Below, in pieces: positions 11,694 to 24,066 of a stretch of 50,906 bases of DNA. Where the stretch lies: assembly GCA_009602725.1 (NCBI GenBank), contig WELB01000202.1:92784-143689 (forward strand), in the 5' to 3' direction. This stretch comes from Spirogloea muscicola (taxonomy: Eukaryota; Streptophyta; Zygnematophyceae; Spirogloeales; Spirogloeaceae). The notes under the pieces were generated by a model, which was not told where the DNA came from, did no database searches, and worked only from the letters and a program-made list of their open reading frames with translations. A program made the position numbers and the translations under genes. Within the stretch, counting starts at the first letter, position 1; every line of letters starts with the position of its first letter.

Positions 11694-14600
11694 ATGAAGA
11701 GCACCGGGTCATCTCGAGAGTACCGGGGACGCCCCACGAGGGGGCAACTGGTGGTGATCACTCTCCTGGTCATCCTCGCGCCCCTCAACCTCTATCTCCT
11801 ACTCAACGGAAACAGGTAAGCTCTTCTGGCAGCATCTACGCACTCTTGTGCACGTCAGCGAGCTTGCATTGCTGCTTTGAATGCATGCTGCGGGAGCAAT
11901 GCAAAGTGTGGTAATCACGTTCCAATTGCAAGTGGTCGAGCAGGCTGCTTTGTACCAGAGGCCGCGAAGCTTTACGACAAATGTGCCCTCGTTGCAGGCA
12001 GAGCGCCATAAGGTCGCACTTGCGGGACGAGCTTGATGCAGTCCTAGCCAAGAAGGAGGTTCGTGCCTGTGGAGTACTTACATGCCCCCGTAGTGATTCG
12101 GACGTGGATCTGGGCCCCTCCATACAAGCTCCTGCAAGTAGAGCATGTTGACGACTATGATGCAGGCGCTGCCAGTCAAGAGGCCACTGTGAGGCTTGCT
12201 AGGGCGCGCGTGTTTCTACTTTGAGTGACTTGGCCTGCTCATGATAACAGAAAGCAGATGCATTCTCCTCCAAGGAGATCTCCAGGCTGGACGAAGAGCT
12301 GAAGAGTACAAAGACTAGGTGAAGCTTCCAAAAGCCTCCGCGATGTTCTTACTTGGCCAAATTTTCAATACGGTCTGGACAAGTGAGCTTTGGAAGTGGC
12401 AGCAGGCACGGAATTGTGCTTGGGTGTACGGTCACTTGAACACTTTGCACTGCAGCTTGTGCAGACACCGGTGTCACAGAAGCTGGCCAAGTGTTCTGAC
12501 ATAGTTGTCATCTGTGCGTGCTTGGCTTGTAGTCTGGATGTTGTATCGAACTCTGCACACAGTCACCAGAGAGCAGCGGAGGATGCCAAGGTTGCCCTGC
12601 AGACTGCAGAGTTGGAAGCAGAACAACTGAGGCAAGAAGTGTCTTTGTTGAAGAATCAATCGTCAGCGCTACGCAGACCGTCTGGTATGTCCTAGGAAAG
12701 GAACAATGCAGATAGTTGAGTGCCTATTGTATTGGCTTCTGATGGCTCTCAGGCAGGAACATGTGAGGGTAACTTCACCTACTTACCTCCAGATGGTTGC
12801 AATCCTCACAGATCAGGTAGTACAGCAGCTTTTGGCACTCTGGGAAGCGAGTACTTTTTTGGACTTGCGAGCTGAGGACGACCAGGCTCTGCCAACAAGA
12901 GCAGGTGGAGGCCACTGCCCCTGCCTGTACTTAAAGCACCTGTGCTCATGTTGGACTTTCAATGTAGGAGCTATTGGTCATTCAAATGACTGTGGCTCGG
13001 TCATCTGCAGCAGCTTGGTTGTAGCTGAGACTATCTGCAAATTCTTTCATATCATAGATGTCAGAGAATTCGGGCAGAAATTGAGCTTCATAGATGAGGC
13101 CACAGAATACGACCCGAACAAAGAGGTGCTCTAGCTTGACTATGCTGGTCTAGCTCCTCACCACACTCTCTAGGCTGCAGATGGCTTGCCAGTTTTCGTC
13201 CCCCACCCGCACCACCTGCAGGACTGTAAGAGAATGAAGGAGATGCAGGATGCACAGGACTTTCGGCAGCAGTCAAGAAGTCGCCCAATTTGGTCCGTCT
13301 GGGGTGGACAGGTATGATCTGAGGTTGGTATATGCTCACAGCCGTTGCCTTTGTTTGGTTGAGTCGAAGTTGTCCACTAATGTCCATGATGCATACGAAA
13401 AGCGAATCCATTGTCTATCAACAGTGAAGGAAGCCTCCCTTTCATGCAACCTCAGTGCGATACAAGTTGGATGATGAGTACGTTGGACAAGGTGAATCTC
13501 GTCTAGGAGCTCACTGTTGTCCACCTTTGTCCACTTATGGCCTTGTGGTTGAGTCCTGTTGTTCAGCTTGCCTTTGCCATGGGGAAAACCTCACTTGGTC
13601 CAGATGATTGGGTGGAAGCGTCTGAAGACGTCCTTGGGGCAGGAGATCGAGTGATATTGGGACCTTATCCCCCCTGGGTAAGCTCATCTTCTTCTGACCT
13701 CTGCTTGGAAAAAAGGATTGCTTTGTTGCATTGTTGGCCAGTAGGTGTCATGCCTCTACTTCATATGCACAACATTTTGACCCTCATGTATTAGGCACGT
13801 TGCGAACGACCATGACTAGGTTGACCATGATAAGGCAGTCAGTGGCATGGCACGAAGTAGACTGCTCATTGCGTGCCTCCCACTTCTGGGATGGCTGTTG
13901 ATGGCCAGATTGGCAACAGTCTACTGGGTGTCATATCTTTGTGAGTGCATGATAGGATACTCACCATGTATTGTGAGGAGGGTATGACAGGTGAAAGGCA
14001 GTGACGAGGATAATCTGGTCTTCACAAGGAGAGCACAGAGAGACCTCTGGTTAACCCAGCACCCTCCAGATTGTTACGATCCTAGGGTGAAATTGCTAGT
14101 TTTCCCCATAACACGTGGTAATAGTGACGACATGGGCAACGGGGCTACCGTGAACATGCTCTCAGGAGCCTGGTATTATGCTATGCAACAGCAGCGCGTG
14201 TTCGTGATACACGACAATGAGAAGGCCAATCATACTGGCTGCACAGGTCCGCCTGGTTACTCTCGACCTGCAACAGCAGCTGTGATGCAAATTGCCCTGC
14301 TTGACTGGTACCATTGACACAAGTCACAAAAGACTTCCTTGGACAACTTGGAAAAACTTTTGAGACATCTTGCAAGCATTGACAAGTTTTTAACACTACA
14401 TTCAATGGCCTGCAATACCAGGCAAAGATAAGTTGCGGTGGAGCTGCTACTTTGCACCTGAGACATCCCCGGAGTGTCAGGCCAGAGTGGACGCACTGCC
14501 GCAGGACCTATTTGAGGACACTAATTACCAGAATATTGAGTACAATGAGACTTTCTTCATTCTGAAAGACAAAGGGTCAATCTGGAGACCAGGCGTGCCA

Positions 14601-16307
14601 TAGTGAGTGCTGCTTATCTTCTCCTCTACCTTGGCCCTCAACTTTTCATGAGTAGATGCTCTGGCCTCCTGTTGTCACTAGTCCTGCTTCTGCTTTGTAA
14701 TCACTATTATGTAGCACTGGTGCACACATGCCATGAGCAAGGCGCAATGGTGAACACTGATACTCACGATCATGGTACAGCATTTGGGGAGAACCCTACC
14801 GTGACCTTCACCCCACAGTGGAGATGTTTGGCAAGATGGTACGCGAGACCAATGTTGACTGGCACCGGTGGTGGTTTGCCCAGGTCTATCCCTACCTTCA
14901 CAAGATTTTGGTTCTGCCCAATTCCAGTGCTTGCTTGGTATCAGCAAGTGAAATGCAGACAGACTTGGCAAGCTGTCACTTTCATTTAGTTATCCCTGCA
15001 CTCTCAAGTTGCAACATTTACATATATGAGTCAGAGCTCCATGCAGAGAGAAGTGACCTGAACTAATTTCAGGTGCAACCTGAGCACATTGAAAGGCTGT
15101 CTTTGTCTTTTGCTGCAGGTTACACAATACCTCACTCGGTATCCGTCTGAAAGACTCTGCTTGCTCCTCAACCGAGCACGACATGCTGCATTTGGCATGG
15201 AGGCTGCTTTGGATGCTGCAGCAGGACTTCCAGCTGGATGGCCAGAGGTTGTGCTCTCTATTTGTCATGACCAAGCTGGACGTGCATTCACCTGCTGCTG
15301 TGACACTGCCACGACACTATATACCACAACATTTCTGACACGCAAGATTGTTACCTCGGCCTTACATTTGCTGCACAGTTACAGCCTGAACCACAGTGTT
15401 CACATGCATAAATTCCACCCATTATGAGATTTTCAACCACCACAAATGTGTGTATGACGCGAGAAAGAAGCTAACCTCCATTGAGGCGCATTTGAACTTG
15501 CCCCTATGGGTGCACTATCAAGTGTATACATCTGCCCGATATGGGCACATCAAGATCACTGGCAGCAGCATAGACTCTTGCTTGCATCCAGTGTGAAATG
15601 CTTTCAAATGTCTGTATCTGCAGGTTGATGCCCCAGTTGTGGGAGAGGCGGAGGAGCTTGTCTGGCGCCTTGCAGACCCTTGGATGCCCCCCATCATCAG
15701 TGTGCATGTGAGACAAGGGGATAAATCTCAGGAGATGAGGATTGCGGAATTTGACGAGTACATGGTGCTGGCCAATCGCATTCGCCGCAGATACCCACAT
15801 GTCAAGAGTATCTGGCTTTCCACCGAGATGCAGGTCAAGTCTCCATTCCTGCGTGCAGACATCAAGTGTGCTACCATGCATACCTTGGAGTGCCTGCTGC
15901 GTTACTTAGTGATTATCTGCGCTACAGACATACTGATGAAAGTTTGCAAGCAACACTGCACAAGCTGAGCTCTGACCAGAACTTGCATGCTGCGCAAATC
16001 TTGGAACGTGTATCAAATGCAGAGTGTGGTTGATGAAGCGCTTCAGCACGAGGACTGGAAGGTCTACTTCACAAACACCTCTAGGCAGGCTCACGATGGA
16101 GAAAGCATCACCAAATACGAGCACAGCATAATTGGGAGGCAGGCCAGCCAGGAGAATGCTTGGGTGAATTTGGTGATAGCGGCGGATTGCAACTACTTTG
16201 TCGGCGCCCTGGGCTCCACATGGTCGATCATGATTGACAACCTTCGCGTCACAAGCGGCAAGCAGATGTCTGCCTTCCTCACCGTCAATGGTGATCGATT
16301 TTGGTAG
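11694..16307 (+). CDS. GT23 / FUT8-like glycosyltransferase, type II membrane protein
   Basis: Exons 11694..11815, 11998..12058, 12251..12318, 12563..12684, 13058..13125, 13222..13311, 13567..13677, 13991..14246, 14422..14602, 14781..14883, 15119..15247, 15624..15833 and 16023..16307 close in phase to 601 residues. An optional 24-nt exon at 12793..12816 would also keep frame. The protein begins with a short cytosolic tail and one membrane span (LVVITLLVILAPLNLYLLL). A coiled stalk follows (RSHLRDELDAVLAKKE, AELEAEQLRQEVSLLKNQ), then a catalytic region with RDLWLTQHPPDC, a donor-site-like SVHVRQGDKSQEM and NLVIAADCNYFVGALGSTWS. TM, coiled coil and HVR-type GT domain is the order seen in alpha-1,6-fucosyltransferase FUT8 of the Golgi. 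Donor and acceptor are not provable here. It converges with its paralogue at 17111..19939. Confidence 0.85.
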
Positions 16308-17110
16308 CATGCAAGTCTGACTTGGGATGCCTTCAATATTCCCCTTCACTCGTGCTTAATCTGGTGCAGCCACTTTCCCCTCATAGTAAAGGTACCACAT
16401 ATTCTTTTATCATAGATAACAGGCATGATGAACGTAGTGGGAGTGAATATATTGCAGCTTTGAAAAAGCTGTGGCTGCTGTGATCATGCTCTCACCAGCC
16501 TGGAGTTGGCTTGATGAGAGCCCTGCCCTTATGCTAGTTTTGCATGCATGATCATGGAATGCAAATTTAGCATGGGTAGTGCCCACTTCTCATATTTATC
16601 ATCAAGTTTAGCGACCTTAGGGTAATCTAGGGCAACACAGGGTCTCTCTTGGAGGTTATGTGCAGCAGGATTATTCTGCAGTGGTATGTAGTGTGGAAAA
16701 GCTGCTTATTATTGCACTTATGACGAACTTGCATATCAAATGGATCGATCTACCTCAGTAGGCGAAGGCAATCCGGCTCACATGCAATCATGCGTCATCT
16801 GAAAGCATGGTAAAAACAACGCACTGATTGACAATGTGACTGCAAGATGCTTAACAATCAGCAACCATCGAGAACCCTGGCCAATCAGCAAACCAAGAGC
16901 CAACCGGGCGCCAGTAACAAACAACATTCAAGTTGAGCTTGCATTTTGAGAGGAATGTGCTCCTGTTGCACCTGCCCCTGTGGCACTAGTGTAAATGGAC
17001 AACCACCCTCAAGCTGACCGCCGCACGGGAAAGTCCTTTGCAATGTGCGAGACAAAGTGCAACAACATGAGTGCAAGGTGTACTTTGCAAGGGCGCAATG
17101 TGCGCAGCTA
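16308..17110. other. Spacer between convergent glycosyltransferase paralogues
   Basis: About 800 bp of AT-richer DNA between two facing stop codons. It probably holds both 3' UTRs. I see no gene, repeat or RNA structure that I can support. Confidence 0.4.
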
Positions 17111-19939
17111 CTACCCCTCAGAGTAGTCCAGCGTGAGAAAGCCCCTTCTGAGTTTGCCGCCGGTGAGTCGCAGCTCATTGATGAGGCGGTTCCAATTGGA
17201 GGCGAGCGTCCCTATGAAGTAGCAGCACTCGGAGGCAATGACCAGGTTGACGAAAGCGTTGCCCACTGCGTCGGCGAGGCCGACAGACTGCTCATAGTCC
17301 TGGACAGACATGGAGAGATTTGTCAGCCGAGGAAAGTCGGTAGCGAAGACAGTCCAGCCCTTCACCGCCTTTGCAGCATCGACCACGCTCTGCATAGGAC
17401 AAGATACCACAATCCGAGGTCAACAGCTCTCTCTGTGAGAGCAAGAGCAGTATAGAAAGTCTCTCGGACAGATTGGTCTATACACCCTGCAAACATTCGT
17501 TCACTGTGTCCTTCTACACCCTGCTGCTAAGTACTTCGAACTGGTAAGTCTGTGCAGAAATTGAAGGCGACGCTATCCTGGACAGTACTCAAGACCATGT
17601 GCCACCTGTGAGACATCCGCAGAAATTAATGACAAAGACATAAGTCAAAACCCAGCTTGTGCACCTGCATCTCCGTGCCGAGCCAGGCGTGTGAGATCCC
17701 TGGGTCATGAAGCCGCAGCCGCTCGGCAAGCTGCAGGTGCGCGTCCAGCGAGAAGAGCTCGGCCTCCTGCCACTTGTCGCCCTGCCGCACGTAGATCGAC
17801 ACTATGGGCCGCGGCATGTATGCGCCAGCATCCACCCACGCAGTGGTCTCCAGTCCCTGCTGGACTGTGCCGGCAAGGTCGAGGCTGAACGACAGCGCAA
17901 ATTTCGAAGCTGGGTCTTCAGTCTCCAGTCTTGCAAAGGCGTCCCGCCGCTCCACAACCGCTTCGCGCTTGCTTGTCCGACGAGGAGGGCACATGGAGTG
18001 GCTAAGCTGGCGTGCCACAGAGCGGCCGAAAGCCCGGTGTCGTGCACGATTGCAGAGGCGGCATAGATACCGCGACGGCCACCGCAGGAGGTAACGTACA
18101 GACTGCGCGCGCCACCAGCTGAGCCGACCGCCCACCTCCTCCGCTGTGTATCCGTAAGCCTTTCCAAGCACTTCCACAGACGCTGCTGCAGCGGCCAGGC
18201 CATTGGTGCTTGCACTGTCGTGTTCAAGCCAGCGGTCAGCTGCATCCCACTCTGTCATGTGGCGATCCAGCCCCATCCGTCCAACGAGGACAAAGCGGTC
18301 CTCCGAGTCAAGGTCGGCTGTGTCCGCATGCAACAATGGCAATTGTTGCATTGCGGCAGCCGTGCAGTCTGCCGAGGTGGCTGGCCAGAAGTAGCAGTCC
18401 AGGCTTGCCTGGTGGTCGCCCTCGCACTCAGCATGTCGAGCCCGCTCGAAGGTTGGCGTCAGCACAAGCACACGGCCCGATTTTACCACGGCGCTCATAA
18501 CGCCAGAAATCATGTGGATCTGCGAGCCTATGCCGTGGCCGTCCGCGCTCGGCCAGGCCACGAGCGCCATCTTGACGCTTGGTGCAAAGCAGTCGACTGG
18601 GTGCTGCTGCACCCAGAGGTCCCGCTGGACCTGGCGTGTCAACAGCAGGTTGTCATCATCCCCTCCCACAATCTGCAACAGAAGGCCAAGTCCGTCGCCT
18701 CGGTAAATATCACATTGGTAAAGGGCTTCTAAATCCAGAATCTAGGATTGAGGACTCACATCTACGCTTTCGAGAATGTAGCTTTGATCCCAGTCTCAGG
18801 CATCTGAGGTGGTAGACAACTGACACTTGAATCCGACCTTCAATTGCTTACTGCAGGCCCTACCTGCCTAGATATTAAATACCCGTTGCCCTCATGTGTC
18901 CTTGAGCCGAGCACGCAAGGGCCAATCACCGCTGCTGAACATGCCTCACAGTCAAACCCATGTATTTCTCTCACCATGACAATCTTATTTTGCAGGCTTC
19001 TTGCCGGCTCCCAAAAAATGCCAACTATTCAGCTTGAAGAGAATGCGGCCTGAATTATCTGAACTGAAGCTAGGGGTCAGTTTGTGAGGATGGGCTCAGA
19101 GGAGTTCTGAGTTTAGACTTAAGCTCATAGCATGCTCAGGCCAACCTCAAGCCAGAACTGCGGTCAAAATGGACATCAGCTGCTAATGTTAGGCCTAGGA
19201 TCTAGAGAGTTGGACTGGGGTCAATTGGGGCTCACCCAAGGAGGATGGGGCCCCAGCACGCCGTCAGAGGCCCAGGCCGGAAAGCCTCCATTGCGGTCAC
19301 GCCTGTCCAGGTTCAGTCGGACGCTAGCGAGCCGCTCGCAGTCCTGCCACAAGATAGAGCAAGGGGGAGGGCCACTAAGAGCGGTAAACTGCGCTAAACC
19401 TGCAACAATCTACAGAAGGCATATTTCATCCTACAAAACCTGATCCAAATTGCTCAACCTCCTGTGCAGACTCCATACATGAGTGCAAATGCAGCAGCAC
19501 CACTCTGCATCGGCAGCCGCAGCCACAGTCGCAGCGACAGCCACAGCCACATGTGTGACTAGTACACAGCTTGAGGCCGATTGTTGCTGCGAGTCCTGCT
19601 TGAGCAAGACTACACCATGAACTGTGCTGCACGAGGATGTAGCTCGCAAGCTCTTCAGTGTACCTGCAGGTGAGGTGCTGGGGGAGCCCAGTCGAGCTGC
19701 AATTCGCCGCCACTGCTCCAGCCTTTCTCAAGGATGCCATGGTCGCGGGACCACCGAAGGAAGAGAGCATCCGCCGTGGACTTGCAGGAGTGCCCGGGAA
19801 ACAGGGCGGCCCAGAAGCCCGGCGGCTTGGCTGACGGCGGGAGGGCACAACCCAGCAGCAAGGCGCTGGCCAGCAACGTCTGTGCCACTGTGGCGACAGC
19901 GAGTGCCGCAGCAAGCGGCGTGCGCAGCAGTCTCATCAC
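17111..19939 (-). CDS. GT23 / FUT8-like glycosyltransferase paralogue, intron-poor
   Basis: Exons 19939..19664, 19343..19236, 18672..17665 and 17389..17111 close to 556 residues. The N-terminus is a signal anchor (PLAAALAVATVAQTLLASAL). Residues after about 130 align throughout with the neighbouring gene: LLLTRQVQRDLWVQQHPVDC, GHGIGSQIHMISGVMSAVV, SIYVRQGDKWQEAELFSLD, AWLGTEMQ, and LVIASECCYFIGTLASNWN. The GxGxQ(I/L)H pattern and the VRQGDK loop correspond to nucleotide-sugar-binding elements of GT23 enzymes. One 1008-bp exon here replaces five exons of the paralogue, while three introns, after PPW, after TEMQ and before DC(E/K)R, are at identical places. It lacks the long coiled stalk. Golgi location is inferred. 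It is head to head with EMG1. Confidence 0.85.
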
Positions 19940-20615
19940 AGTCTCTTGCGGCCCACTACACGCCAGGTCTGCTGCCAGACGGCACAGCCGTCAGATCGCC
20001 CACTGCGGCCGCGGAGGTATGGTCTCTGCTGTGCCATGGCATTTGGCTCAGGTTGTTGTGTGACTAAGGTGGCTGGCAGTCGTACTAGACCTGTTTTGAG
20101 GGTACTCTGCCTGCCCATAGAAGTGGCCAAACCTTCTTGGTACAAGTCTGTTACAGTTTGGCAGTCATTGTAGCCTGGAGCTCAATGTCGTCAAGTTGCG
20201 CCCTTGTGTCTTCACCTCCTGCGTGGCTACCACTACTTCCGAGGAACGGCTTCGATGCGTCTCACAGAAACGTCAGCCTCGTCTCTGCTACGCACATCGA
20301 CTGACACCACAACGTCGGAGCTGGACGAGGTGTATGCCTGGTACGCGGTCGGGCGCCCTGGTAGCTTGACGTGCTGGTCCAAGGCCATCCAGCTGGCCCT
20401 GGCAGCTGCTTATGGCCGTCCCACAAGGCTCGCCGTGTGGACAGTCCGGCCCCGGACTTGGGCTCAGAAAGCAGCACTTTGGTATATAAGGCAGTGGCTT
20501 TTTATTTTAAAAAAACCTTAAACCCTGCAGCCCACTTCACCCCCCCAGCTTAAACCCCTCTCACTGGGTTCACCCAGTCCATCTCCCCGCGCTCATGGCC
20601 TGAGGTGGCGGCGCC
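19940..20615. promoter_or_regulatory. Shared upstream region of glycosyltransferase paralogue and EMG1
   Basis: About 680 bp between divergent start codons. No supported gene. A TATA-like TTGGTATATAAGGC lies at about 20480..20493 and an A-run at 20512..20517, about 100 bases upstream of the EMG1 ATG. A promoter role is inferred from position. Confidence 0.4.
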
Positions 20616-22635
20616 ATGGCCGCCGGCGCCGCCCTGCCGCCGTCGTCGCCTGAGGCCGTGGCTCCGACCGAGGGCGGCGACGGCGGCACCGGCGGCGGCA
20701 AAGACGGGGGCGAGGTCATGTTCATCCTGGAGAAGGCCTCGCTCGAGGCCGCCAAGGTTGGCAAGGTGCGCAGAGCAACGCCAGGAGGTGCCGGCTTCCG
20801 CGACTCTCCCCGTTGCCGTGAGCTCTTTCTGGGCATGAGACGGTAGCCAGCGGGCCCAGGAGCTGAGGTTGCTTCAGTCGGAGCTCCTGAGCTGCTTCCC
20901 AAGTTCCTGGAGCAGGCAGCCGCTTAGCTCTCATGCTGAAGGCACTGATGCTGCCGTCGTTGTGTGAGCCTTTCCTCACGAGACGGAGCTTCTTTGCCGC
21001 TTTGTTATGTCGTAGACGTACCAGCTCCTGAACTGCGACGACCACGCCAACTTCCTCCGGAAGCACAAGCGCGACCCTGCCCTGTACCGCCCTGACATCG
21101 TGCATCAGGTGAGAGCTCACTGCGGCTTGTCGGGCTCCTGACTTGATTGATCAACTTCGTCGACCCGCACAACGCATCTCACAGCGTAAGTTGCAATGCT
21201 GTGGTAGCCTTATTGTCGGAAGGTGCCCTCACTCAGCTGGTTTCATCAGATGTCATTAAATTTGCCTTTGTGCTCTACATGAGGAGTTTTTCCTTCTTTG
21301 TCGAGCGGTTCCTGCCCCAGCTTTACAGAGAGTGCTATGTACGAGGACCTTTGACTCCTGACCTTGATCAGCTCAAAGGAAGTTCTGACGTAATTTGCAA
21401 CGCACTGATGGAAATTAAGTACACACATGGGCAGACACTGTTGTCCATTCTGGACAGCCCTTTGAACAAGGCGGGATATCTCAAGGGACTGTACGTGCTG
21501 ACTGATCGCAACGTGCTCATACAAGTGAACCCTCACATTCGGATACCTCGCACCTTCAAGCGCTTCTGCGGCCTAATGGGTCAGTGCCCCCAATTCACTC
21601 ATGCCTTGGCTGTTCTTGTGCCATGCACCTCACTTCTGAATACATGTGCAGAAACATCTGCATGTTGAACACCAGGTCGCAAGCTGGCGTCCAGGTCTGC
21701 TTGTACCAAGGCTTACCTTCGAGACCCTTTGACTGGACCCTGGCGGCTTGTTCTCGTTTTTGTGTCAAGCAGTCCAACTGCTCCAAAAGCTTAGCATAAG
21801 AGCAACCAATGGCCCAGACAAGCTCTTACGGGTCGTCAAGCAACCAGTCACCAAGTACTTACCAGTTGGTTGTCGCCGCATAGGTCTGCCCAATGAACAT
21901 CTTTGCTTATTATGCAACTCCAGATATTAAGCATGACGACCCTGATCATTCCTTGGCTGGCCAGTCTGCCCGTAGCATTCGACAAAAGCGTCGTTGTCGG
22001 AGTGAGTAGCACTCCAGGTTGTTGATGCTCAGCAAGGCTTGACCACTCATGAGCTGGGCTGTTTGTAGGCTTATCCGTCAGTGCTCCAAAGGTTGTGACC
22101 TTGAGAGACTATGTGGCCATTTGTGGCAATGCACCTCTTGTATTCGTGGTGAGCTTTGAAATGGACCATGTCCTCCTGGCTTGATATGCAAAACTCTAGG
22201 CCCCAAGCATGAAGCCTTGTAGTGGAGCTTGGAAGCGTGCATAACAATGACCGACGATCTTTGCATCCGCATCTTCATTGTGTTTCAGTGGTTCAATTCC
22301 AAGCGCCATCTGATCCAGTATCAGTCTAACATCCTAGGAATTGACTCGTCAAGGCGTGTTGTCATCCAGGTAGGAGCTATGGCCCATGGCAAGATTGAGG
22401 CAGATTACACAGACGACTTTGTGGCAGGTAAGCAAGTGGTTTTCCTCCTCTAGTCATGCATGCAAGTGCTTGGTAGGAGGAGGAGTTATTTCTGCTGGAT
22501 GGAGAGAAGAGGGGCTGGGCTAACACCTGCCTTGTGCAATGGTGCCATGCTGCAGTCTCCGAGTACCCTCTAAGTGCAGCCTGTTGCGTCGGTCGCATCT
22601 GCAATGCCTTGGAGCTTAAGTATGGCATCCTTTGA
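20616..22635 (+). CDS. EMG1: 18S rRNA (pseudouridine-N1) methyltransferase EMG1/NEP1
   Basis: Seven exons (20616..20765, 21016..21108, 21435..21579, 21773..21883, 22069..22148, 22370..22427, 22556..22635) close exactly to 238 residues, near the roughly 240-250 of eukaryotic orthologues. Motifs in order: [35 protein letters not shown] with [85 protein letters not shown]; and [20 protein letters not shown]. These are the SPOUT-fold landmarks of NEP1, which methylates a pseudouridine in 18S rRNA and is needed for 40S assembly in the nucleolus. The Gly- and Pro-rich N-terminal 30 residues are not conserved. All introns are GT-AG. Identification is near certain. Confidence 0.97.
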
Positions 22636-23384
22636 TTCGGTTATTGGATGTCAAATTGTCGGCGTATCATCTGAAGACAGTCCCGACCTGTACAAATTAG
22701 GGATAGGCCTCCCCATTTTATTTATCCCTTTCTTACACACAGCTTGATTTGCTCTCACCTGTATACCAGTTAGAAGTCAGCTTAGCGATGTGGCATGTTC
22801 ACCAGGTGTGGTGAGTGTGGCGGGATTAAAGAGGGGCGGGTTGACAGAAACCTCTCCTTCATGTGCCACATAGCTGATGCTTTGACGATCACAATGGCCC
22901 TCTCTGTCTGCCCTTGCATGGGATGCTTGGAGCTCGATTTCAGAGTCTCTTGCCACTTTCTCCAAGCGAGCGGTCAAGGGGGCCACATGTGTACCTTCTG
23001 TCTATCAAGTGGCTAGGCGTTACTCCCATTGATGCTGTCAGGTGCCAGCAAAAGGTGACATGGAAATGCGTGGAAGGTAGAAAGTGGCTGGGAGAGAGCC
23101 AGCCTAGTGTGCACAAGAGAAAGAAATAGCACTGTGAAAGTAAGGCGATGACTGTGAGAGGCCAGCCCAGAAGAATAAATATGTCCAGAAGGGCCGGAGT
23201 GTGCAAAGACACATCTACTCGCCATGACTTCTGGAAACGGACGCTCAATGACCTATAATCAACAATCCACATCGCAGTAACTAAATGCCGGAGAAGAGCG
23301 TTGCTCTGTCAAAAGTTGGAGGCAGCAGCCAAGGGGCGGCCTGCACCTGCAAGTGCATGGCAAATGCTGAGGACCACCGCAGAA
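22636..23384. other. Spacer with a possible minus-strand exon and one LINE tail
   Basis: A minus-strand open frame at 22986..22777 begins with a helical stretch (LEKVARDSEIELQASHARAD) but has no partner exons that I can identify. A minus-orientation LINE tail lies at about 23146..23185 (GACTGTGAGAGGCCAGCCC). Nothing else is supported. Confidence 0.35.
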
Positions 23385-23396
23385 AGTTGTAAGGAG

Positions 23397-23583
23397 CATT
23401 CTAATCAAGAAGGGCTCGCCCATTGTGGATAGGGGCTGGAAAAAGCCAGCCCAAAAACGAATGAACAAAGGACGAGAAGGGGCCAGGGGAAGCACTAAGA
23501 TAGACAAGCACAAAAAGAAACTAAGCAGCTACGAAGCACTCAGTAACCCCTGCTAAGCAACAACACATTCTAAACACCTGTGC
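23397..23583 (-). mobile_element. 5'-truncated LINE insertion with 8-bp target-site duplication
   Basis: A 171-bp minus-orientation insert (23405..23575) contains only the last LINE codons (LLSRGY, stop), the 3' UTR and the tail hairpin (GGGGCTGGAAAAAGCCAGCCC in plus sense). It is bounded by direct repeats CATTCTAA at 23397..23404 and 23576..23583. The 3' UTR resembles that of the long LINE copy (24067..24192) but is diverged. The repeat pair fits target-primed insertion. It lies about 600 bp beyond the 3' end of the long LINE copy. Confidence 0.75.
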
Positions 23584-23744
23584 GAGCGAAGAGAGGACAA
23601 GGGCTGAGAGCGCGGCTGGCTCCCTCAGAAGATGTCCGGTGGTGGTGCATGCTTAGTGACAGTCTGCCTGGTAAGCTGAAGCTCTTCCGCAAAAGAAGAA
23701 AAGAAGAATATCAGCGGCTGCTGATATCAAAAAGCCAGCCAGAT

Positions 23745-23998
23745 GCAGAAGGAGATGGTGGCTGTGAAAGGCCATCCCAGAAATTGTCCATCAAAAGGGT
23801 GCGTTGGCTGTGGAAAGGCCAGCCCAAAAGGGATGGACAAGGTCCAAAGAAGCAGCTGATTCAAAGAAGGTGAGGGCTGCGAATGGCCCAGCCCACAAAC
23901 TATTGATAGCCCGGAACAATGGAAGCTCATCTGAAGAGCTGAAGACTCTTGCAGTGAAAGCGGCTGCTGATAGAAAAGCGCGGCCGAATTGACTGGTG
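23745..23998 (-). repeat. Cluster of minus-orientation LINE tail segments
   Basis: Three successive partial copies of the tail lie at about 23757..23785, 23808..23848 and 23875..23905: GGCTGTGAAAGGCCATCCC, GGCTGTGGAAAGGCCAGCCC and GGGCTGCGAATGGCCCAGCCC. They are followed by a 27-bp segment (23972..23998) that recurs inverted at 27990..28016. No coding capacity is evident. Confidence 0.7.
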
Positions 23999-24066
23999 AT
24001 AGGGGCAGTGGAGGGAGCGATGTTTGCGATGGTCAGCCCAGCGAACAAGCCAGGCCGAAAATTCAG

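Noticed and set aside
19431-19914. Cys/Ala-rich minus frames near the start of the second glycosyltransferase
   Set aside because: Different frame from the signal anchor at 19939; repeats such as CGCGCRCRC come from a GCAGCC-type microsatellite in the intron.
20371-20553. Open frames before EMG1
   Set aside because: No domain or splice partner; position fits a promoter.
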